Below are positions 40,689 to 50,704 of a stretch of DNA of 64,000 bases, piece after piece. The notes beneath the pieces are model-generated. The model was not told the origin of the DNA. It did not search any database and was given only the letters and a program-made list of their open reading frames with translations. Location: positions 92,499,001-92,563,000 of the forward strand of contig CM059587.1 of the NCBI GenBank assembly GCA_030407085.1, given 5' to 3'. The position numbers were made by a program, and so were the translations under genes. Position 1 is the stretch's first letter, and the number at the start of each line of letters is the position of its first letter. This stretch comes from Trichopria drosophilae. Lineage: Eukaryota; Arthropoda; Insecta; Hymenoptera; Diapriidae.

Positions 40689-42028
40689 CAGTACCGCTCA
40701 AAAGTATGAGCTCACCCTTGCGGAATTTTGGTTAATTAAAATGTTGATATCTCATCGCCAAGTTAACGTACGGGAAAAATAAAAAAAAGGAATTAAAGAG
40801 AAGACTTTCAGCTTCTCAGTCGTGGTGTTTTCATTTATATATATACATTTTCATACGAACTATGCTCGATTTACTAAAGTCATTTTTTCGTATTATTTTT
40901 TTCTTTTTCAATCAGCTCCCATTTTTTTAAAAATGATTGCAACAGAAATGTCCTGCGTGTAATCGAAAGGTAATCCCTATAGCTTTAATTTGCCTCTTCG
41001 GGATTTTGTCTAATATTTCTTTACAAATACTTATTTAATTTTTAACAAATTAACGTGATTTTTTTTCAATCTGCTATATCTCGGAAAATTAACGTGATAT
41101 AAAAAATGTTTAAGAAAAAAAAGTTTCATTTTTGAATTATCTATTGGCTGAAATTTTTTCAAATTTTTAGAAAGAAATTGTTTTAATCCTATTTTGTCAA
41201 ATTTACGCTTTTGTGCTGCGATTATTAACAGATCTAGATTTGCATTTCAACTATGCTCAGTTTGAGATATAATAATTCATGTACATGTATTTATAAATGT
41301 ACAATAAACTTTATTTTAATATACATAGAAAATATCAACAATTGTATTCATGTATATATGTACATATTTATTAAATTTTGCTTTCTTCAAAAAAACCGTC
41401 ACGCGCTTTGCGTGAAACATCCTAGTAGTAAAGACAAACATAATCTTAAACTTAATCATAGTTTAAATGCAACTTTGCATCCGAAAATGATTGTTACATA
41501 AAAAATTTTGAAGTCGACAAAATACGGTAAAAAAAAATTTCCTTCTAAAAATTTGAAAAAATTTCAGCCAATAGATAATTAAAAAATGAAACTTTTTGTT
41601 TCTTAAACATTTTTTATATCACGTTAATTTTCCGAGATATAGCAGATTGAAAAAAAATCACATTAATTTGTTCAAAATTAAATAAGTATTTGTAAAGAAA
41701 TATTAGGCAAAATCCCGAAGCGGCAGATTGAAGCTATAGGGATTACCTTTCGATTACATGTTGTACATTTCTGTTGCAATCATTTTTAAAAAAATGGGAG
41801 GTGATTGAAAAAGAAAAAAATAATACGAAAAAATGACTTTAGTAAATCGAGCATAGTTCATATGGAAATGTATATATATAAATGAAAACACCACGACTGA
41901 GAAGCTGAAAGTCTCCTCTTTAATTACCTTTTTTAATTTTTCCCGTACGTTAACTTGGCGATGAGATATCAACATTTTAATTTAGCCAAAATTCCGCAAG
42001 GGTGAGCTCATACTTTTGAGCGGTACTG
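40689..42028. mobile_element. Tc1/mariner-type foldback element, 1.34 kb
   Basis: Starts CAGTACCGCTCAAAAGTATG and ends with the complement CATACTTTTGAGCGGTACTG. TA flanks both sides (40687-40688 and 42029-42030). The inverted arms are about 520 bp each and highly similar; the centre (about 41210-41520) has no transposase signature, only an AT-rich frame. TA target and CAGT ends point to the Tc1/mariner superfamily; long arms make it a non-autonomous foldback. Arm similarity suggests a fairly recent insertion. Confidence 0.85.
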
Positions 42029-42537
42029 TATGTCTTTGAGAAATAGTGAAGATGAAACGTGGACGACCTAAAAAATACAAATAAACGAGTAGCACATTTA
42101 GAAAATTATTTTTTAATACTCTGTAACCAGTGTTTACATTAGTTTCGGATGTGTTTTAATTAAAAATCACATTGCTATTTCAGTATTTTTGTTTAGTCGC
42201 GAAAAAAAAGCGTTTGAAAAAATGTCAAAACCAATATTTTCTTTTAATCAGGTAAATTGATTGTGGTCGCAATAGGTAATTGAAGTTTTAGGATAATAAC
42301 CGGACGTAATCGAGGAATACTAAGTAAAATGAAACATGCACACGAATGTTTTTGTAAAAATTGTAATAAGACCTTATTCTATGATACACAATGAATTACA
42401 GTATTTTAAAATATTTATTATCTTTAAAAAATTATGATATTTGGCAAACCCCCCGAAATATTAAATAAATCCATTTTTCAAATCTTTTCGAAACGAAAAT
42501 AGATGTATATTTCAATTAACCCATTAAGGCCTAAACG

Positions 42538-43862
42538 GACACATTTGGAGCATCAGTTTAAACGTCGATAATATACATATAAAAGCGTTTTGATAATTTT
42601 TACTCCCACTATTTCTGACATAAAATTGTATGTTCTTTCAGAATCTTACAATAAAATTTCGATAAAATGAAAATCAAAAAAGTTATACACGTTTTTTTGT
42701 AAAAAAACATGGTTTTTTAAAATTCATTTTTCAGTCTAACATCACTTTCACCTCGAAATTGCATTGGAAAACATGTCTAAGGTGAAAATATCGCGTCCCT
42801 GGACCCTTAGGATTAAAACGTACCGTGTTCTAATTTGAATTTCAAGATGGCGACTTCCAAAATGGCGCCTAGTAACTAAAAAATTTTTTTTAAACTTAAC
42901 ACATTTTTTTCTTCAAAAGTATAGACTTTAGAGAATATTTGTTAAGAACAAAAATGTCTTAGAATTAGTTAAAGAACCTTCTCAAATTTTATCACAATGT
43001 ATTGATACAATTTTTTGTTTTTTTGAAAATTCAAAAAATGGAAATTTTTAAAAAGTGATTTACTGATTCTTAGCAGATTTTCTTTAAAGTCCATATTTTT
43101 CAAGGAAATAAACTTATTAGTCATAAAATCTAGAAAAGTAAAGTAAAATAATAATAAGCCAACAATTGAGTAAAAAGGGCGATTCCGCCCGTTAATTAAT
43201 TAATAAAAATAAAAAAAAAAAAAAAAAAAAAAAGTTTTATCATTTATTTTCTTGAAAAATATGGACTTTAGAGAAAATCTGCTAAGAATAAAAATGTCTT
43301 AGAATTGGTTAACGAAGCTTCTTAAAATTTTTTAGATTTTTTAAATGACTTTTTTAAAAAATTCGATTTTTGCAATTTCAAAAACCAAAAAGTGTATCAA
43401 TACATTGTGATAAAATTTGAGAAGGTTCTTTAACCAATACTAAGACATTTTGTTCTTAGCAAATTTTCTCTAAAGTCTATAATAGTTTTCAAGAAAAAAA
43501 TTTGTTAAGTTTTAAAAACATTTTTTAGCTTCTAGGCGCCATTTTGGAAGTCGCCATCTTGAAATTCAAATTAGAACACGGTACATTTTAATCCTAAGGT
43601 TCCATGGACGTGATATTTTCTCCTTAGACCTGCTTTCCAATCCAATTTCGAGGTGAAAGGGATGTTAGAATGAAAAATAAATTTTAAAAAACTTTTTTTA
43701 CAAAAAAACGTGTATAACTTTTTTGATTTTCATTTTATCGAAATTTTATTGAAAGATTCTGAAAGAGCATACAATTTTACGTCAAAAATAATGGGAGTAA
43801 ATTTTTTCCAAATGCTTTTGTATGCCAATTATCCACGTTTAAACTGATGCTCAAAATGTGTG
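42538..43862. repeat. Long inverted repeat, ~1.32 kb
   Basis: The arms run from CACATTTGGAGCATCAGTTT at the left to the complement AAACTGATGCTCAAAATGTG at the right, centred on a poly(A) run near 43203-43233. Matching blocks include the AAGATGGCGACTTCC..AAAATGGCGCC segment and its complement near 43537-43560. No coding content. TTAACCCATTAAGGCC just left of the left arm (42517) resembles piggyBac-type ends but has no partner on the right. Confidence 0.8.
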
Positions 43863-43869
43863 ATAAATA

Positions 43870-43976
43870 CCCTGCAAACACGGAACGTAACAGTTATGTA
43901 ATATTTACGTAATCGTTACATTGTTACATAAATATTACATAGTTGTTACATAACTGTTACTTTTGTGTTTGAAGGG
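43870..43976. mobile_element. ~105-bp hairpin MITE, copy 1
   Basis: CCCTGCAAACACGGAACGTAA..CAGTTATGTAA at the left pairs with TTACATAACTGTTAC..GTGTTTGAAGGG at the right. The inner sequence is built of GTTACATA and ATGTAAC words. A sister copy lies 1.25 kb away. Confidence 0.75.
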
Positions 43977-45124
43977 ATGTCATACCGTAGGTGTGCCATC
44001 AATTTTTTTTCAACTTTTATCGAGTTCGAAAGTAAAACATCTGTGGAATTACTCATATACAATAGGTTGAATAAAAACTTTACGAACTAAAAAAATTATT
44101 GAAGCTTTATACTTTTTCCGTGTTTCATAGATCACAAGTATAAAACCTGTGAGTTTAGTGGCGTCATCATTGAGTAAAACAGGCATTAAGTAACATTACT
44201 GTCTGTCGATAAAGTAGAACTTGTCTTAGAAATATGATATATCTACAGAGTAATCTCTGCCTATAAATTACACACGATTTAAAGACAGACTTTAAAATAC
44301 AAGCACAAGTAAATGTAGTTGTTATTTTTATACTATTTCTATTGCATTTAACGTAAAACAATACATTAATAAACCTTCTCATAAAATTATAGGTTTTGTT
44401 TTCGTACAATATTACAATATCATAGACGCTGCAGTTCATTTACCAATCGAGCAAAATACGTATCGAATATATTAGTATTCTACTTACCAGTCGTCGGTAA
44501 TGCAAAGTTCTATACTTAATTAAAATTCTCAAATGTTTCAGTGCGTTTTAAATTTGAAAAAGAAAGTGGCAGGTAAATTAGAACGACGTTTCATACAGCA
44601 TTTTTATTGCAGGTATTTAAATTTACAAATATCAATGTTTAATTGAAATTACGATAAATTTGTTGTAAATAGTGAAAATCAAGGTTAGGTTTTATGAATT
44701 GCAACTGAAAAAAAATACAATTCGCGTTTAAGAAATCTTATTCTCTTATAGGTGATTTAATTTAATAGAAAATAGAGTTTAATTAATTTCATATTTTTTC
44801 ATTTTTAACGGGGTGAAACTCGTTAAGAAGAGTTTTCAGAGTAGTCATCCAAACATTAGTAAGTTTTTAAGATTTTTGTCATAAAATTGAAAAAGAATTT
44901 TAATGTGGGTTTATTAAATTTTATTTAATCTTATGTTTTTCCTGTTTTTTGTAAATGATATATTGTTATGTAACAAAACATCTTAAAACAGTGTAAGTCG
45001 CAGAGTCTCTAAGAGTTCATCGTCTGGATCTGAAATGAACCGAATTTAAACTTAGGATTAGGTTAGAAACCGAAGAACTTAATTTACAATGAAATTGAGT
45101 AAAATGGAAAATGTCTACAATCTT

Positions 45125-45219
45125 CCCTGCAAACACTAAAGTAACAGTTATGTAACAACTATGTAACAATGTAACAATTACGTAAATGTTACATAACTGT
45201 TACTTTCTGTGTTTGAAGG
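45125..45219. mobile_element. ~95-bp hairpin MITE, copy 2
   Basis: It has the same termini (CCCTGCAAACAC..GTGTTTGAAGG) and the same AGTAACAGTTATGTAAC stem as the copy at 43870, with a shorter interior. Confidence 0.75.
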
Positions 45220-45882
45220 ATTTTAATGTGTTTTCTACTTGAAGGTTATCGATAACATTTATAATAGAGTTTTAAACATTTAATACCCCTCAAAAATTCA
45301 TAACCGATTAATTAAAAAAGTCGAAATTTTGTTGATTCTTTTGATCGATATTATGTATTGTACATCTCAAAATACAAAAAATGTACGTACTTTGCTGTGG
45401 TGCAACATATTAGCATAACAGTTCAACAAAATCTGTAATTAAAGCTTTTTAATCTCATATTATACACATAAGAATTCAAAAGAATTTTTCAAGCTCCTTT
45501 AATGATTTAAATTTGTAGTTTCACTTTGTGAATTAGTAGCGATCTGCTAAAGATCGTTTTAATTATTATAGATTGCGACATACTTCTTTCGTAAACAATT
45601 TTGTATAGAACGTTACCATCCCTACGTTGTATTGTTATTCGTAGGAAGTTAGAGTTCAAATTTTATTAAGAAAATAAGTACACAATAAACCGATTAATGA
45701 ATAGAATCATACTTATAAGTTTTTCGACTTTAATCATTATCATTTGTCCCAATTCCAAGAATTGTGCTTAAACCCTTGCGTCACGATGGGTCTCTCAGAG
45801 ACTCGCTTCCATTTTACTAGTATTCTATTTTTTAAATTGATTTTTTATCAATATATATAATTTCTTGTTTCTATACGGTTGT

Positions 45883-46048
45883 CTAGACATAAGCAAGTGT
45901 AAAAAAACAGTTGAATAGTTGTTATTTGTTAACAATACTATTGTGAATTAACAAATAGTACCATTTTTAACTATTTGTTAATACACAATAGTATTGTTAT
46001 TAACAATTAACAACTATTCAACTGTTTTTTACACTTGCTTATGTCTAG
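45883..46048. repeat. 166-bp near-perfect palindrome
   Basis: CTAGACATAAGCAAGTGTAA at the left and TTACACTTGCTTATGTCTAG at the right are exact complements, and pairing continues through CAGTTGAATAGTTGTTA and ACAATACTATTGTG to a small AT loop. Confidence 0.85.
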
Positions 46049-46059
46049 TGACGAATTAT

Positions 46060-47940
46060 AAGCGAGTTTCATTCGATGTTTAGAAATTCGTCCGCCAATT
46101 TGATTTTTGAAAATCCGACGTCATATTCGTAATCAGCGACCCCGAAAACCCACGAGTGACAAGTTATAAGCGAATTTCATCCGATTTTTATAAATTCGTT
46201 CGCCATATTGGATCCGCCATTTTGAATTTTTTAAAATGGATGTTAGATTCCCAATCAGCGACCCTGAAAACCTCTAAGTAACAAGTTTCCGGCTAATTGG
46301 ATCGATTTTTAAAAATTTCGTCCGCCATATTGGATTCGCCATCTTGAATTTATAAAATTTTATTACGCATATCATTACGGTTATTATTAAAGAAACACAT
46401 GTATTGTTTCATTAATTTTTAGTTAATATTTCTTTTGAATTTTGTGAAAAAATGTTTTTTTTTATGTTTTCTAAGAATACAATTTAATTTATTAAAAAAA
46501 TTTTAATTTATTAAAAAATTTCATCCGCCATTTTGAATTTTTTAAAATGGATGTTAGATTTGTAATCAGCGACCCTGACAACCTCAGAGTAACAAGTTTC
46601 AGGCCATTTGTCGATTTTTTTAAATTTCGTCCGCCATATTGGATCTGCCATTTTGAATTTTTTAAAATGGATCTTAGATTCGTATTCAGCGACCCTAAAA
46701 AACTCAGAGTAACATGTTTCCGGCCAATTGGATCGACTTTTAAAAATTTCGTCCGCCATATTGGTTCCGCAGAATTTTCTGCCATATTTTTTAATAAATT
46801 AAATGTTATTCTTACAAAACGTAGAAAATCAATTTTTTGACAAAATTCAAAAGAAAAATTTAATGAAAATTTATGAAACAATACATAGCTTTCTTTTATA
46901 ACAATTGCACTGATATGCGTAATAACATTTTCTAAATCGAAGATGGCAAATCCAACATGGCGGGCGAAACATTAAAAAATCGATCCAAACAGCCTGAAAC
47001 TTGTTACTCTGAGGTTTTCGGGGTCGTTGATCACAAAACTAAGATCCATTTTAAAAAATTCAAAATGGCGGATCCAATATGGCGGACGAAATTTTAAAAA
47101 ATCGATTCAATTGGTCTGAAACTTGTTACTCTGAGGTTTTCGGGGTCGCTGATCACAAAACTAAGATCCATTTTAAAAAATTCAAAATGGCGGATCCAAT
47201 ATGGCGGACGAAATTTAAAAAAATCGATTCAATTGGTCTGAAACTTGTTACTTTGAGGTTTTTTTAGGGTCGCTGATTACGAATCTAAGATCCATTTTAA
47301 AAAATTCAAAATGACGGACGAAATTTTAAAAAATCGATCCAATTGACCTGAAACTTGTTACTCTGAGGTTTTCGGGGTCGTTGATCATAAATCTAAGATC
47401 CATTTTAAAATATTCAAAATGGTGGAACCAATATGGCGGACGAAATTTTTAAAAGTCGATCCAATTGGTCTGAAATTTGTTACTTTGAGGTTTTTTAGGG
47501 TCGTTGATTACGAATCTAAGATCCATTTTAAAAAATTCAAAATGGCGGACGAAATTTTAAAAAATCGATCCAATTGGCCTGAAACTTGTTACTCTGAAGT
47601 TTTTGGGGTCGTTGATCACAAATCTAAGATTTATTTTAAAAAATTCAAAATGGCGGATCCAATATGGCGGACGAAATTTTAAAAATTCGATCCAAATGGC
47701 CTGAAACTCGTTACTCTGAGGTTTTCAAGGTCGCTGATTACGAATCTAACATCCATTTAAAAAAATTCAAAATGGCGGATCCAATATGGCGGATGAATTT
47801 CTAAAAATCGGACAACATTCGCTTATAACTCGTCACTCGTGGGTTTTCGGGTTCGCTGATTACGAATATGACGTCAGATTTTCAAAAATCAAAATGGCGG
47901 ATCCAATATGGCGGAAGAATTTTTGTGATTGTTGGATTTT
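46060..47940. repeat. ~122-bp repeat array in opposed orientations
   Basis: In 46930-47940 the unit reads + strand: AAAATGGCGGATCCAATATGG, CGGACGAAATTTTAAAAAATCG, TGAAACTTGTTACTCTGAGG, GGGGTCG and CTAAGATCCATTTTAAAAAA. Successive starts (47061, 47183, 47307, 47415, 47538, 47646, 47768, 47890) are 108 or 122-124 bases apart; the short form lacks GATCCAATATGGCG. In 46080-46790 the same unit is inverted. The turning point near 46640 sits inside another inverted pair (TATTACGCATATCA at 46361 and its complement near 46915). Confidence 0.9.
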
Positions 47941-50450
47941 TATCTTATGGTTCATATGATCGCTGGTTATAAATTTTGAAGTCAACTTTTAGGATTTAAA
48001 AATAAATCCAACAATGTGAAAATAATTTTTAAAATTATAAGATTTTACTGCATTGTTTTTTAAAAATGTTTAGTGTCAAAATCTAAAGTAAAGAATTTTA
48101 ATTTATAGATTGTTCATTATTATATAAGCATCGCCATATTGGATTCTCCATTTTAAATTTATGAAAACGAATTTCAGATTCGTATTCAACGACCCCAAAA
48201 ACCCCTGAGAAAGCACTTTCAAGCGAATAATATTTTTTTTAAAAGTCATCCGCCATATTAGATTCGCCATTTTTCATTTTTGAAAACGAATTTAAAATTC
48301 GTATTCAGCTACCCGAAAAGCCTTTGGTGTACAGTGACATTTAAATTTTGTTGAAAAGAAAAATATGTGACCGAAAGGGTTAAGATGATAGTAATTTTTT
48401 AACTATAATTCGTAAAAAAAGCTACAGTCCATCAATACTAAACGTAATATACCAAAATAAACTACGATAAAAAGACAGGACAGTTTTAGGTTAGAAATTG
48501 TAACTAAAAACACTAATTTTTCTCATGTAAAAGTCACGTGTTCTTTATTATTATGTACTTCAATATCGTTACTCTTATTTCAATATTTTCAACAGACACT
48601 CCGACGATCACATCGCTTAATATGTACGACTATGCGCCGTCGTCCGGATTACAGATTGCGCAACACACTTTACTTCCAGTCGAGAATCGAAAAATCCGGC
48701 AAACGTATGAGCGCACAAAAAAAGAAAACGAAACAAAAAAAACTCCATGATTTTCCACTCTTCTTTCCTCCGACACTTAATTAGTCGCAATCGTATCACA
48801 TTTTTTCGCCATTATTTCCAGAAACTTCTGCTAACTCGTCAAGTTTACGGGATGAAACATTGAAAAAAAAGAAGAGCAGCAGATCGTTTCGCGCCATTTT
48901 CTTTGTCCCGGAAACGCAGATTTCTAAAACGAAGTCTTCCGTCAAGATCCGCCATATTTAAGCGTTATTAATCATGCACGTCGCTTTGAAAAAACTTTTT
49001 TGTTGACAATGTCGATGTCATCGGCAGGCTCTCGATCCTTCGCAATCGATTAATCGACATCCTAATTCCGTCGTTGCTCGTAACTCGAGAATTAACCCAA
49101 AAATTCTTTATTAAATTAAGAGGCACGTCTTATTTGATGTTCAATCATTGGAGCTACGCTTCATTTTCGAGGAATCTTTCTTTCGTGAATATCACTTTCC
49201 GCGCGATTAAACTAACCTCTTTTTTTTGCGCAGATATGTAAATCTAGGAACTTAAGAAACGTTACATAACCTATAAATCACACCTACACAGGATTTACAT
49301 AACCTGTAAAAAAAGTATCTCGTGTAATCGGATGTACATATCTACCGCATTTAAACGAGAGCACATCGCGAAAGCGGAAAAAATCAAAACAGAAATTTAC
49401 CATTCGCTGGAAAAAAAACGACGTCCATCACGGGATCGAACTTGCGCCGGTTTACTAAATCTACGACTGAATTTTCGTCTTACGTCTGCCTCGGGCCGAG
49501 AAATTCGCCACTTTTCTCACGCCCGAGACGGTTTTTTTATCAACACTCTTCCCCCATGAGTTTTGAGGTTATCCTACGTACTATTTAGATGTGAAAACGT
49601 TAAAAGGAGCCTAAAGGTTTGGACTTTCGCCCGTCGCAATTGTTTCGAAACATTTACGAAGGGCGAAGCCGTACCGCTACATCACAGCTATTTTACGATA
49701 CTATCTATGACGCGTTTGGTGCCTAATGTCTTAACGAGGTCGACGGCGATGACCGCAAAGCCTCAACCTCGTCGTGGGACGAACTAAGGAGGAGAAAAGT
49801 ATGAAACACTAAGAAAGTGAGACATCAGTCGTCATTGAAATAATAATTCGATACGCTTTCCCTTCTACTCGCTAAACGTCGAGTTATTTTTGTCTTTTTT
49901 TTTTTAATTATTTTACAAAATCATTTTTCACATTGGAACTTTGCTCGCCCGACGACAATCCTTTCCAGATTTGCCGGCGCTCTTTTATATATATTATGCA
50001 TATATCACCATCGATATACGTATATGATATATAATCCTCGGAGCGAATTATATGCGCTCCAAGTCTGCAAAAAACTTATAACCCAAAGACTTCACACAGT
50101 GCAAAGATTACATTATATTACCTAATCGTTTTAATAATTATTAAGGCTCGCAAAGTGAAACGACGAGAGTGATGCCGAATGCGCTTACTGCCGTCTCATC
50201 GTTCCATTTCGATGTTTTCAAATGGACTAATACAAAAAAAATGTTACACTCTTGCGTGCGACCAGTCACTTCCAGAAATCAAACGATAAAGCTTCCTCCA
50301 CTTTTTTCGAAAACGTTTTATGAACGTTTCGCATTGTCACAGCAATCCACAGCATTTAACGGTTGATCTCGTTTTCTTTAAATATACTTATATCACAATT
50401 AAACGTTGTCGCATTGTTTTCTTTCCACCTCGCGCACCGAGTCCAAACAC

Positions 50451-50456
50451 TTTATT
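50451..50456 (-). terminator. Atg17: Atg17 polyadenylation signal
   Basis: AATAAA on the - strand about 150 bases past the TAA stop, followed downstream by AT/GT-rich sequence. Confidence 0.5.
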
Positions 50457-50602
50457 TCTGTTTTTTTTTTAAACCTTCGCGTACGGTTTATATACTTTGT
50501 AGCCCGTCGAGGCTGTGGCAGGTTTTGGCCTTCCGAAACGTCTGGATTATTGCCGACTCGTTCGGAGATTTTGTAGCCAAGTATTTCTCATCACCTTTTT
50601 TT

Positions 50603-50704
50603 TTAATGAGTCTTGGAAAAGACCGAACGGGCGAGCCTTTGCGTTGGTTTCACTCGCACTCTGTAGAACTTGGTTCCCTGCGGGACTCTGTACCGATTTT
50701 CCGG
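50603..50704 (-). CDS. Atg17: Atg17/FIP200 terminal exon: end of the Claw
   Basis: Only 33 codons plus stop after a 55-nt intron (50705-50759, acceptor ATTTTTAG). It encodes PENRYRVPQGTKFYRVRV, closely matching human NRFKVPLGTKFYRVKA, then a short basic tail ending SKTH and a TAA stop. It is too short for ordinary ORF calling and is easily missed. Confidence 0.93.
   Translation of the reverse strand, partial: PENRYRVPQGTKFYRVRVKPTQRLARSVFSKTH

Larger units (their letters stand above)
45768..48383. mobile_element. TTAA-bounded element carrying an internal repeat array
   Basis: The left boundary TTAAACCCTTGCGTCAC and the complement of the right boundary, TTAACCCTTTCGGTCAC, are similar over 17 bases and start at TTAA. 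Between them lie a 166-bp hairpin (45883-46048) and the 122-bp repeat array in two orientations. CCC/GGG termini at TTAA suggest a piggyBac-derived non-autonomous element whose inside was filled by satellite-like amplification. No transposase. The boundaries are inferred. Confidence 0.5.
37380..50440. other. Repeat-dense intergenic region between gcm and Atg17
   Basis: No gene is supportable. From left to right: degenerate copies of the 122-bp repeat family (37.8-38.15 kb), a diverged ~325-bp direct repeat (about 38.33-38.43 and 38.66-38.76 kb), plain AT-rich sequence to 40.6 kb, the Tc1-type foldback (40689-42028), the inverted repeat 42538-43862, two copies of a ~100-bp hairpin, and the TTAA-bounded array 45768-48383. 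A CpG-richer stretch of about 1.9 kb (48.5-50.4 kb) lies beyond the 3' end of Atg17. Its frames are short and unrecognised. Confidence 0.6.

Noticed and set aside
41253..41501. 82-codon frame in the centre of the Tc1-type foldback as a transposase
   Set aside because: No DDE/D catalytic motif or helix-turn-helix is visible, and it is far too short.
49425..49545. tRNA-like B box on the - strand (AGTTCGATCCCG)
   Set aside because: The T-arm does not pair properly and no A box or cloverleaf can be drawn. It could be a tRNA-derived SINE remnant, but too little supports it.
49560..49790. LGTKRV-like text on the - strand as the last FIP200 exon
   Set aside because: A far better match with a correct acceptor and phase (NRYRVPQGTKFYRVRV) is at 50603-50704.
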